This document shows positions 1 through 7,254 of a DNA stretch of 64,000 nucleotides, piece by piece. Position 1 is the first letter of the stretch. Each line of letters opens with the position of its first letter. The DNA comes from Heyndrickxia acidicola. Its GTDB lineage: Bacteria; Bacillota; Bacilli; Bacillales; Bacillaceae_C. The position numbers and the translations under genes were made by a program. The notes under the pieces are model-generated. The model worked only from the letters and a program-made list of their open reading frames with translations, was not told where the DNA came from and did not search any database. The DNA lies in contig NZ_KV440953.1 in the NCBI RefSeq assembly GCF_001636425.1, forward strand, positions 880,847 to 944,846, read 5' to 3'.

Positions 1-58
1 GATGGTGCGAAATAAGGGAGAAGGCCGTCTTTCTAAAAAGATTCTGATTGTAAATTAA
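1..58 (+). CDS. possible 3' end of an upstream gene (partial)
   Basis: An open frame runs from the left edge to a TAA at 56-58. It encodes at least 18 residues ending in a Lys/Ile-rich tail (SKKILIVN). Nothing diagnostic is visible, and a chance frame of this length is quite possible. It is listed only because the start of a real gene may lie outside the window. Confidence 0.2.
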   Translation, partial: MVRNKGEGRLSKKILIVN

Positions 59-85
59 TGTTAGTTAGCTCATTTTACTTTTAGG

Positions 86-150
86 TGAGTTAAAACCGAA
101 CCTCGATTTTTAATCTTTTTTTTGTGTCAAAAGTTAATTGAAAGTATAGA
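86..150 (+). repeat. degenerate fragment of repeat family B
   Basis: The stretch with 'tttttaatc' followed by a T-rich run and 'gtgtcaaaag' resembles the interior of the family B elements seen intact at 14129-14289. Neither terminus is present, so this is at most an eroded remnant. The rest of 59-228 holds no recognisable gene. Confidence 0.3.
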
Positions 151-228
151 ATACGCACACTTTAATAGTGCAATATATAGAAGAGATTCACGCAGCCTGA
201 AGAATTCTGTTAGGGGGATGCTGTAATA

Positions 229-504
229 TTGGGCACTTGTAAGCTTTGTGAGAGAAAAGAAATTGAGCTGACGGTTCATCATTTAATCCCAAAAGAGGAG
301 GGGGGAGCGTTTCTGAAAACAGCCCTCCTATGTAAGGCATGTCATAAACAAATTCATACCTTGTATTCAAATAAAGAAATTGCTTTGCGTTTGTATTCCA
401 TCCCTCTTTTAAAAGATGATGAAGAAATGAAGGGATATTTAAAATGGATAAAAAAACAGCCTTCAAGTAAAACAGTGAGAACTAAGAAGAAGCGCAGAAA
501 ATAA
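229..504 (+). CDS. small HNH endonuclease-like protein
   Basis: This is a 91-residue protein of the HNH nuclease superfamily, similar in size and layout to Bacillus YisB. Two zinc-binding CxxC pairs are visible, CKLC at residues 4-7 and CKAC at about 35-38. The core reads HHLIP (about 17-21), followed by a His in the CHKQIH segment, which is the expected beta-beta-alpha-metal arrangement. The C-terminus is strongly basic (KKKRRK), suiting nucleic-acid binding. The start is a TTG 11 bases after an AGGGGG motif at 212-217, and no ATG fits. It is probably monocistronic because a terminator follows. The physiological substrate is unknown. Confidence 0.7.
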   Translation: MGTCKLCERKEIELTVHHLIPKEEGGAFLKTALLCKACHKQIHTLYSNKEIALRLYSIPLLKDDEEMKGYLKWIKKQPSSKTVRTKKKRRK

Positions 505-566
505 CCTTCAGATTACTGGAAACACTAAAAGATTAGTGCTATATTTATATAACAATTAAGCAGCAG

Positions 567-597
567 CTCAATCTCATTAAGGGATTGAGTTTTTTGT
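567..597 (+). terminator. rho-independent terminator
   Basis: The arms CTCAATC (567-573) and GATTGAG (583-589) are followed by a run of T. It closes the HNH gene transcript. Confidence 0.8.
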
Positions 598-643
598 ATC
601 AGGGTTTATCATAATTAGAGATCTATGTAAGGAATGTATTAAA

Positions 644-2884
644 ATGAATAGGAAAATTAATTATATAAAAGATTGGCAAAAATCCCTCCAACTTGAAATT
701 ATGCATTTAAAAACAAAAGGAAGTACAAAATATCTTGTTAAAAATGGCAGGCTGGCAGCGAATGACGAAGTTTTTACCTATTATTTTGAATCGAATTTTC
801 CTGTGCGGATTCCTGCTGGCTCTGCTATTCGTGTGGAATGGGGCTCAGCAAATATAGCCGGGCGAATACTATCTTCAGAAGGAGATGGCGTCATTCTCTC
901 CATTAACCAAACGTTGGGGGATAAGGTTTCTCAGGCATTTATTCTTCATGATCCATGGGAGCTGCTTGAACAATTAATTATGCGGTTGGATGAAATAAAA
1001 AAAAGCAAGCAAAAGAGAATAAGAGTCAAAAGGCTAATGTATCCTACTATGGAACCAAAACATCCAACTATTGCTTTCAAAAGTGCGGCACACGAATTGC
1101 GTGTTAGATCAAAGTATAATCCAATCACTTATGTATGGGGCCCTCCTGGAACGGGAAAAACCTATACGCTGGCAAGGGCAGCAGCCAATCATTATTTTCT
1201 TCACAAAAAGGTACTTATCCTGTCTCATAGCAATCAGGCGGTGGATGTTTTAATGGCTGAATTGGCAGGATTCTTAAAACGAAAAAAGAGATTCATAGAA
1301 GGTGATATCCTTCGTTATGGATTTACAGGTGGAGAAGGCCTGGTTCATCATGAAGATATTACAATCACCCAATTAATCGAACACCAGCATCCATCACTTT
1401 CAAAAAATAAAAAGATATTGGAGTATGAGAGACAGCTTTTGAAAAAGGATTTATCTCTTTCTTTTAGCAGAAGAGATACCGAAGAACTATTGGAGGTAGA
1501 AGGAAAGCTGACAAGTGTGATGGAGAAAGTCAGGCAGAAGGAGCTTAAATTCGTAAAAAATGCCCTTGTGGTAGGGGCGACATTGGCAAAGGCAGCAAGT
1601 GATCCTGCCATATACGAAAGCCAGTTTGATATTGTCATCCTGGATGAGGCAAGTATGGCATATGTACCTCAGGCTGCTTTTGCTGCTTCTCTTGGAAAGC
1701 ATACGATTATATGTGGTGACTTTAAACAGCTTTCTCCCATTGCTTCTTCCAACCATCCTCTTGTAAATCAATGGCTTCGGGAAGATATATTCCATAGTGC
1801 AGGTATTATAAATTCAGTAGCAAATGGCCATCTACATCCACATTTGTTTTTATTAAATGAACAAAGAAGAATGCATCCTGATATCTCTTCTTTTACAAAT
1901 CAATATATCTATCATTCTCTTGTCAGTGACCATGAAAGTGTTAGAGAAAGCAGAAAGGATCTTGCAAAAAAGAAGCCTTTTGCTAATCGTGCTTCCGTTC
2001 TCCTAGATACACAACTATCAGGTGACTTTTGTACAACTCAGCGTTCTACAAAATCAAAGATGAATATTTGGCAATTGCTTCTTTCTTTTCAAGTCATACA
2101 CGAAGCCTATATTGGTGGCTTCCGTTCGATTGGATTTGTCACTCCCTATAGAGCACAGGCTATGTTAATGGAGACATTATTAAGGGAGCTATATGGAAAG
2201 GAACTTCTGAACGCAGACATTATTTCAGCTACCGTCCACCGTTTTCAAGGAAGTGAAAGGGATATCATGGTTTTTGATTCTGTGGATGGATATCCAATGG
2301 AAAGGCCAGGAATGCTTCTTGCAGGAAGGGATAGTGAAAGACTGGTAAATGTTGCTATAACTAGAACCAAAGGGAAGTTTGTCCATGTAGCGAATGCTGA
2401 ATACATTAGGTGCAAAATAAAAGCAGATAAAACGCTTAGGCAGCTGACAGATTACCAGATTGCCAATGACCAAGCTCTCGAAATACATGAAATCGGAAAA
2501 TGGATACAACATCAGCATCCGAACCTTCAGTGGATGCATGCTAAAAAACTTGAGAGAATGTTTAAGGATATGGAAAATGCCAAGACTTCCATTCTGGTAT
2601 CAATTCCTGCTGGGGCAATACTTTCGGATGAATGGCATATTTTTTTAAATAAAAAAAGTCATCTTGCAGACATAACATTTATCACTCCATCGAGACCCTT
2701 GGGTGTACCCCATTCAAGCTGGATGGAAGCTTCTTTGCCTTTCAGCTTTGTAGTGATTGACAGTAAAATAATGTGGCTGGGAGTGTATTTTGAAGGCATC
2801 ATAAGGCTGGAGCCGCCTTTTGTCACTTTAAGACTAGAGGCTCCTGCATTCATGGAAGGCTTCTTAAAGGAACTTCCTATATAA
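644..2884 (+). CDS. superfamily 1 (UPF1/DNA2-like) AAA helicase with a C-terminal PLD-like region
   Basis: This 746-residue protein carries the full set of SF1B helicase motifs. The Walker A GPPGTGKT lies near residue 166. Motif II is DEAS near 332, motif III GDFKQLSP near 358, and motif IV NEQRRMHP near 405. FQGSERD precedes motif VI, LVNVAITRTKG, in the last third. About 150 residues follow that resemble a worn phospholipase-D-like fold, as in related 'AAA domain-containing' proteins, but I see no HKD motif. Family members unwind nucleic acid in an ATP-dependent manner, and the biological role here is unknown. The RBS is AAGGAATG. It stands alone between a terminator and a repeat-bearing spacer. 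Confidence 0.75.
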   Translation: MNRKINYIKDWQKSLQLEIMHLKTKGSTKYLVKNGRLAANDEVFTYYFESNFPVRIPAGSAIRVEWGSANIAGRILSSEGDGVILSINQTLGDKVSQAFILHDPWELLEQLIMRLDEIKKSKQKRIRVKRLMYPTMEPKHPTIAFKSAAHELRVRSKYNPITYVWGPPGTGKTYTLARAAANHYFLHKKVLILSHSNQAVDVLMAELAGFLKRKKRFIEGDILRYGFTGGEGLVHHEDITITQLIEHQHPSLSKNKKILEYERQLLKKDLSLSFSRRDTEELLEVEGKLTSVMEKVRQKELKFVKNALVVGATLAKAASDPAIYESQFDIVILDEASMAYVPQAAFAASLGKHTIICGDFKQLSPIASSNHPLVNQWLREDIFHSAGIINSVANGHLHPHLFLLNEQRRMHPDISSFTNQYIYHSLVSDHESVRESRKDLAKKKPFANRASVLLDTQLSGDFCTTQRSTKSKMNIWQLLLSFQVIHEAYIGGFRSIGFVTPYRAQAMLMETLLRELYGKELLNADIISATVHRFQGSERDIMVFDSVDGYPMERPGMLLAGRDSERLVNVAITRTKGKFVHVANAEYIRCKIKADKTLRQLTDYQIANDQALEIHEIGKWIQHQHPNLQWMHAKKLERMFKDMENAKTSILVSIPAGAILSDEWHIFLNKKSHLADITFITPSRPLGVPHSSWMEASLPFSFVVIDSKIMWLGVYFEGIIRLEPPFVTLRLEAPAFMEGFLKELPI

Positions 2885-2991
2885 AAGAATAGGAGTTTTG
2901 AAATACGCTACGCATTTCATCTTTATATTATCATTCACATCATCTCAAAATCTTTTGGATCGCTGACTTAAAGCGTGTATTTTTTAATTTA

Positions 2992-3122
2992 GGACTTGTT
3001 AAATTTCTATGTTGATAACTGCTCTTTTTTCAGCTCATTATTTCAGCTGTGCTAAAAAGGCGTGTGAAACAGCTGTTTTACACGAATGAGCTAAAAAACA
3101 ACAGAGTTCTCTAACAAAGCCC
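2992..3122 (+). repeat. repeat family A, fullest copy
   Basis: The element is about 131 bp. Its ends are imperfect inverted repeats, GGACTTGTTAAA on the left and TAACAAAGCCC on the right. The core contains GGCGTGTGAAAC, AGCTGTTTTAC and GAGCTAAAAAACAACAGAG. Related copies lie at 14846, 19354, 29743, 34495 and 44104. Confidence 0.7.
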
Positions 3123-3140
3123 TATTTTTAATTATCATCA

Positions 3141-3186
3141 AATAAAAATGGCCTGGAGTTTTTCTCTGGACCATTTTTATTCTTTT
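3141..3186. terminator. bidirectional terminator
   Basis: The arms AATAAAAATGG and CCATTTTTATT enclose an inner CTGGAG/CTCTGG stem. A/T runs on both sides let it serve the helicase gene on the plus strand and the GNAT gene on the minus strand. Confidence 0.7.
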
Positions 3187-3234
3187 GATCATTCTTTTCC
3201 GAAAGCATCTTTTAATTGAATAAAAAAATTTCTT

Positions 3235-3681
3235 TTATAGAGAGATTTCCATAAATTTGCTAATCTCTTTAAAACCCATTCTTTTATATAAATTCATTGC
3301 TTTTTGATTATGTGAATATACATTCAGTCTTACAGCACTATACCCTTTATTTCTATATTCTTTTAAAGCTTCCTCCATCAATAATTTGGAGTACCCCCTG
3401 CCTCTGTATTGTGCTTTCACATATACATCATTTATCCAGCCAATTTCTTTTCCAGATAAGAAATCAATTGCTTTGTCAATTTGTACCCACCCAATTAGTA
3501 TGTTTCCATTCATTAAACAAATAAAATAAGCATTATATTTTGCGGAATGTTGATAGGCTTCAATCATTTTTTGCTTATTATCTTCTGAATAGTAATTAGT
3601 TGCTTCTTTACGGTTTATACCTGCAAATTCATATATTTCTTTAATTTCTATCTCAGTAGCTTTTTTAAATTGCAACTCCAT
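3235..3681 (-). CDS. GNAT family N-acetyltransferase
   Basis: This is a 148-residue protein of the GCN5-related acetyltransferase fold. The acetyl-CoA pyrophosphate loop is visible as QYRGRGYSKLL at about residues 91-101. The usual LNVYSHNQKAMNLYKRMGF segment follows at about 118-136, typical of motif B. The RBS AAGGGAG sits just upstream of the ATG on the minus strand. It is convergent with the helicase gene and shares its bidirectional terminator. The acceptor substrate cannot be inferred from sequence or context. Confidence 0.8.
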   Translation of the reverse strand: MELQFKKATEIEIKEIYEFAGINRKEATNYYSEDNKQKMIEAYQHSAKYNAYFICLMNGNILIGWVQIDKAIDFLSGKEIGWINDVYVKAQYRGRGYSKLLMEEALKEYRNKGYSAVRLNVYSHNQKAMNLYKRMGFKEISKFMEISL

Positions 3682-3938
3682 ATTACCACTCCCTTACTCT
3701 ATAAATATTCTGCTATAGTTTTTATTGAATAAACCATTTGTCCTTTTAATATAGAATACAATAGTTTAATTACATAGAATTACAGTATCTATTATTTTTA
3801 GATAATTTTTATGAACTTACAATAAAATATATTATGTAAAAATACACATTTAAATTACTGTACAATTCCCTGAAATCAATTTTTCTCCTTTATTTTTATG
3901 TTATTTTGTGGGTACTATTTTCAGCTGTTTTCTTTTCA

Positions 3939-3967
3939 TCATGTTAAATGGAATAACCGCATATTAT
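3939..3967 (+). promoter_or_regulatory. sigma-E-like sporulation promoter of cwlJ
   Basis: The -35 is TCATGTT at 3939-3945 (6 of 7 to KMATATT). A 14-base spacer follows, then CATATTAT at 3960-3967 (6 of 8 to CATACAHT). It lies 29 bases before the cwlJ start. The B. subtilis cwlJ gene is known to be sigma-E dependent, which fits. Confidence 0.6.
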
Positions 3968-3995
3968 ATAGGTGAAAGTAAATGGAGGTGACCTC

Positions 3996-4424
3996 ATGGC
4001 GGTTGTTCAAGCTAGGCAATCAGATATCGCGCTTTTAGCAAGACTGCTCCGGGCAGAAGCAGAAGGTGAAGGAACATTAGGCATGCAGCTTGTCGGAAAT
4101 GTTGGAATAAATCGGATAAGGGCAAATTGTTCTGACTTTAAAGGGCTTCGGACCATTCCTCAAATGGTTTTTCAACCACATGCTTTTGAAGCAGTAATCC
4201 ATGGGTATTTTTATCAAAGAGCGAGAGAGAGTGAAAAAAGGCTGGCACGCAAGGCTGTAAATGGATATTATCACTGGCCAGCCAAATACAGCCTTTGGTA
4301 TTTTAAACCGCCGGGAAATTGCCCTTCAAAATGGTATAATCAGCCCTTTGTCGGACGCTATAAACTTCATTGCTTTTTTCAGCCAACTGCGGAAACGTGT
4401 CAAAATGTTTATAATACCTTTTAA
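3996..4424 (+). CDS. cwlJ: spore cortex-lytic enzyme CwlJ (cell wall hydrolase)
   Basis: The 142-residue protein matches the length and sequence pattern of Bacillus CwlJ. That enzyme degrades the spore cortex during Ca-dipicolinate-triggered germination and is deposited in the coat by the mother cell. The N-terminal LLRAEAEGEG carries the presumed catalytic Glu. LVGNVGINR, the WPAKYSLWYF segment and the closing TAETCQNVYNTF are family signatures. An upstream in-frame codon exists, but GGAGGTG at 3984-3990 places the start at ATG 3996 (MAVV), the usual CwlJ N-terminus. No gerQ follows, unlike in B. subtilis. There is no signal peptide, as expected for a coat-localised protein. Confidence 0.92.
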   Translation: MAVVQARQSDIALLARLLRAEAEGEGTLGMQLVGNVGINRIRANCSDFKGLRTIPQMVFQPHAFEAVIHGYFYQRARESEKRLARKAVNGYYHWPAKYSLWYFKPPGNCPSKWYNQPFVGRYKLHCFFQPTAETCQNVYNTF

Positions 4425-4673
4425 AGAAGCTTTTCGTTGTTTTTATTTAGGCTCAACTTTGTTGCTATTTGTGCACAAAAACAGATGTAACACTTGGATC
4501 AATATGCAAGCGAATGAATAATAGATGAAGAGATGCCTCGATGCCTGATTAAATAAGGATTTGTCCATTATACTAAAAGTAAGCGATCAATGGGAAAACA
4601 GCGTTTTTTCACCTCAATAATCTTGTGATAAAGGGATGAGTCTGATACGATTAATTAATGAATAGAATTTCAG
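4425..4673 (+). other. spacer between cwlJ and the riboswitch
   Basis: No gene or clear terminator was recognised here. The promoter for the guanidine riboswitch transcript must lie in the right half. Confidence 0.5.
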
Positions 4674-4772
4674 TTTTCTAGGGTTCCGTGAATGGAATGA
4701 GCCATTTTGCTGGTCCGAGGGAAAACGCACAATCGTTTGTGTAACACGGAGGGAGAAAAGCCTGGGAGATAT
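4674..4772 (+). ncRNA. guanidine-I (ykkC-type) riboswitch aptamer
   Basis: The conserved blocks of the ykkC RNA occur in order. They are TCTAGGGTTCCG (from 4678), GGTCCGAG (4732 region), ACACGG (4744-4749) and AAAAGCCTGGGAGA (4756-4769), joined by variable stems. Subtype 1 senses guanidinium, while subtype 2 RNAs sense ppGpp, PRPP or nucleoside diphosphates and carry extra 5' structure. I see no obvious extra 5' helix, so subtype 1 is favoured but not proven. It precedes a terminator hairpin that overlaps its 3' block, which is the standard ON-switch layout. Confidence 0.88.
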
Positions 4773-4811
4773 GTCGCTGCAGGGCAGCGGTGTATTTCAC
4801 TGGCTTTTTTT
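4760..4811 (+). terminator. riboswitch-controlled intrinsic terminator
   Basis: The long hairpin starts with the GCC of the aptamer's AAAAGCC block (4760-4762), peaks at CGCTGC/GCAGCG, and closes with GGC at 4802-4804 followed by seven T. Because it shares bases with the aptamer's 3' strand, ligand-bound aptamer and terminator exclude each other. Confidence 0.85.
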
Positions 4812-4847
4812 CATGAAGGAAGGCTGAAAAGTTAGGGAGTGATGGAT

Positions 4848-5189
4848 ATGAATTTCTTATTGGAACATAAATGGGTTATATTAGCTGGACTGGAAGTTCT
4901 CGCTTGGCTTTCAACCTTCTTTGTTTTTTATGCCCGATATGCAATGAAGTCGTCCTTTTGGTTTAAAGCCGCTGCAATTCTTTTGGCTATTACGGGAGTT
5001 TTTCCCCAGATTACGATGGGAATCATTAGTTTTGCAGTGTCAGGAAAACTGGATATCTATACTTTTGTCATTGTGCTATTACTCCTTTATGGCTTTACGT
5101 TTGGGAAAAAACAGGTTGAAAAATTGGATGTATGGATGCAGCGCATATTTTTAAATAAGGGCAATGATGTGGATAAGCAAAAAAAATGA
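4848..5189 (+). CDS. small integral membrane protein under guanidine-I riboswitch control
   Basis: This 113-residue protein has three or four hydrophobic helices, at about residues 8-25, 36-60 and 64-86. A basic tail, KKQVEKLDVWMQR, and a charged C-terminus follow. It is not recognisably an SMR exporter of the YkkC/YkkD/SugE type, since it lacks their conserved N-terminal Glu region. In-frame GTG 4839 and ATG 4842 abut the RBS AGGGAGTG, so ATG 4848 is the likely start. It is the only gene between the riboswitch and the next terminator. By context it should help tolerate, export or use guanidine, or a nucleotide ligand if the RNA is subtype 2. The function is inferred only from its regulation. 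Confidence 0.6.
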   Translation: MNFLLEHKWVILAGLEVLAWLSTFFVFYARYAMKSSFWFKAAAILLAITGVFPQITMGIISFAVSGKLDIYTFVIVLLLLYGFTFGKKQVEKLDVWMQRIFLNKGNDVDKQKK

Positions 5190-5211
5190 AAAGTCCTGGT
5201 TATCAGAAATA

Positions 5212-5256
5212 CTTGTTGAGGGGGGATTTTTTAAATCGTTCCCCTCAAAAACAAGC
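5212..5256 (+). terminator. rho-independent terminator
   Basis: The inverted arms CTTGTTGAGGGG and CCCCTCAAAAACAAG enclose a short AT-rich loop. It ends the riboswitch-controlled transcript. Confidence 0.7.
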
Positions 5257-5349
5257 ATCAGAGATTACGATAACACCATGGGCATATAATAAAGTAAAAT
5301 TAACTTTCCTTTTTTCACAAAAATATTCAGATTTATTTATTCATTTATA

Positions 5350-5440
5350 AAGGCTGTTTTCGCATAGTTTGTTAACGTACAAGGCATCATTCCGTATGTT
5401 GTCTGTCTTCGTAGTATCATTTCGTCATTTATTTACAAGC
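5350..5440 (+). repeat. repeat family B, left part
   Basis: It begins AGGCTGTTTTCGCATAG and continues through the core motifs GTACAAGG, ATTCCGTATGTTG and ATCATTTCGTC. The right terminus (ACGAAAAGAGTC) is missing, so the copy is truncated or decayed. Confidence 0.7.
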
Positions 5441-5809
5441 TATTATGCACAACCTGTTATTTTCATCTTTTTTTAATAAATTATTTAACCTATGTAGTCT
5501 CTGTCTATCTCGAGTGGGAAAAGCTAAGAAGACTATGCAGGCTTAGAAGCGCCGAGGAGAGCTAAAAAGCTGGCTCATGGAGCGGAATCATCAGGCAAGA
5601 TTAACAGAGCCTATCTTTTACAAAGCCTTTACAAAAATAATTTCCTGCACCTTAGTTTATTTTAAATATCCATTTGCCATTAAGATTTTAAATTGCAGCA
5701 GGCGTCTTTGATTGAAAATGACTGCTTGATTATCAAAATCATGCTTACAGACATAGTATATATCTATATAAAGACTGGGAAGAAGGAAAAGCGGGAAAGA
5801 AATTAGATT
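5441..5809. other. spacer with a possible degenerate family C remnant
   Basis: Around 5575-5620, 'ggagcggaat' and 'attaacagagcc' resemble the right end of the family C element (compare 58396-58441). No coding sequence was recognised in the rest. Confidence 0.35.
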
Positions 5810-5823
5810 TGTAAACGCTTTAA
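5810..5823 (+). promoter_or_regulatory. cre-like CcpA site
   Basis: TGTAAACGCTTTAA matches the catabolite-responsive element consensus TGWAANCGNTNWCA at all but one position. It lies 76 bases upstream of the GH15 gene. Control of a carbohydrate gene by CcpA is plausible but inferred. Confidence 0.5.
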
Positions 5824-5898
5824 ATTATTGAGTTGTTTTAAAATCCATTAGTTTTGTTAAGGATGAAGCTAAATGAAACCTATGGGAGGGATTAAAAG

Positions 5899-6921
5899 AT
5901 GAATATTGAAAAAGCGCTTGAAGTAATTGAACGGATGAGACTCCCAAACGGAGCCTATACAGCCAGCTTATCTAAAGACTACGATTTTGTATGGATTAGA
6001 GATGTTTGTTATACCGTTCTCCCTTATTTGCATACATCTTCTGATCAATACGAAAAAGCTTATTATGCACTATTTGATCTCTTTAAGGAATATGAGTGGA
6101 AGTTGACCATCCATACGGAGAAAAAACCAGTTTATCTGTATGAATATATCCATGCCAGGTATTCAAAAGAATTAAAAGAAATAAATCAGGAATGGGGCCA
6201 CGCTCAAAATGATGCAGTCGGTGTTTTCTTATGGGGAGTGGGAGAGGGAATTAAGCATGGGAAAAAAATGATTAGAAATCAGGAAGACTTAAAAATTGTT
6301 CAAAAACTTGTCGATTATCTGGAATGCTTGGAATATTGGGATTCTAAGGACAATGGAATGTGGGAAGAAAACATGGAAGTTCACGCCTCTAGTGTTGGTG
6401 CTTGTGTTGCAGGTCTTTTGTCCGTTAAGCCCCTTGTTAATGTAAAGGATGAAATCATTAAGCATGGGCAGGAAACTCTTCGCTTTCTCCTTCCGCGCGA
6501 AAGTCAAACGAAGGAAACAGATCTTGCTTTATTATCCCTAATTTATCCATTTATGGTTGTAGATCATGAAAATGCCCAACGGATTTTAGATGATGTTACA
6601 GGAAAATTGGAAAGAACCTATGGATGCATCCGCTATAAAAATGACCTGTATTATAACGAAGGAAGCGAGGCTGAATGGTGCTTCGGATTTCCATGGCTTG
6701 GATTATGCTATTCAAATTTAGGTATGCATGAAAAGGCAAAAGAATATGCAGAAAAAACACATAAAATCGTTCCTGATAATTGGGAAATACCAGAGTTATT
6801 CATAGGAGGAAGCAATGTGCCAAACGGGAATACTCCTCTTGCCTGGGCTGTGTCTATGTCTTATCTTTTATTAGACCGAATGAAAGACAGTGAATGGTTG
6901 AAAATAACAAAACTTGGTTGA
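5899..6921 (+). CDS. glycoside hydrolase family 15-like protein
   Basis: This 340-residue protein looks like the alpha/alpha-barrel half of GH15 glucoamylases and phosphorylase-kinase alpha-like proteins. Visible motifs are WIRDVCY (residues 31-37), WGHAQNDAVG (about 98-107), a W-E-E motif with WEENMEVHASSVG (about 153-165), and GNTPLAWAVSM near the C-terminus. It is shorter than secreted glucoamylases, and it has no signal peptide, so a cytosolic alpha-glucan substrate is likely. GGGAGGG precedes the ATG. It sits 330 bases before the glycogen operon with its own terminator and a cre-like site. A role in glycogen or maltodextrin turnover is inferred from position. Confidence 0.7.
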   Translation: MNIEKALEVIERMRLPNGAYTASLSKDYDFVWIRDVCYTVLPYLHTSSDQYEKAYYALFDLFKEYEWKLTIHTEKKPVYLYEYIHARYSKELKEINQEWGHAQNDAVGVFLWGVGEGIKHGKKMIRNQEDLKIVQKLVDYLECLEYWDSKDNGMWEENMEVHASSVGACVAGLLSVKPLVNVKDEIIKHGQETLRFLLPRESQTKETDLALLSLIYPFMVVDHENAQRILDDVTGKLERTYGCIRYKNDLYYNEGSEAEWCFGFPWLGLCYSNLGMHEKAKEYAEKTHKIVPDNWEIPELFIGGSNVPNGNTPLAWAVSMSYLLLDRMKDSEWLKITKLG

Positions 6922-7038
6922 AAAATTGATTAAATCAAAAAATATTATTTAATTTCATACATCCTATTTGTTGAAAATCAATAATAATTTATCAATAGGA
7001 TATAAACTTAAACCAGTACTCAAAATGCAGGTTTGATA

Positions 7039-7075
7039 AAGAGCGCTTATTCTACAAGGAATAGGCGCTCTTTTT
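7039..7075 (+). terminator. rho-independent terminator
   Basis: The arms AGAGCGC and GCGCTCT, with an inner ATTC/GAAT, are followed by TTTTT. It separates the GH15 gene from the glycogen operon. Confidence 0.85.
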
Positions 7076-7188
7076 AGGATTAATGTTTCCTTAAACAGGG
7101 TATAAAGAACTGTCTAGATGAAAATGAAAAATAATTTTTACTGCCTGCAGAATATTCAGTTTACATAGGAGGAATTTTTTATTTTATA

Positions 7189-7219
7189 TCGAATAATATT
7201 TTAGAATACTTTTATTCGA
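7189..7219 (+). promoter_or_regulatory. perfect inverted repeat upstream of glgB
   Basis: TCGAATAA at 7189-7196 is repeated as TTATTCGA at 7212-7219, ending 35 bases before the glgB start. It could be an operator or a leader hairpin. No known regulator consensus was recognised. Confidence 0.4.
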
Positions 7220-7254
7220 AAGACAGATTAAAGCTTAGGTTGGAGGTGGAGAAA

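Noticed and set aside
7240-7254. TTG 7240 as the glgB start
   Set aside because: It would overlap the best Shine-Dalgarno (GGAGGTG 7242-7248), which points instead to TTG 7255.
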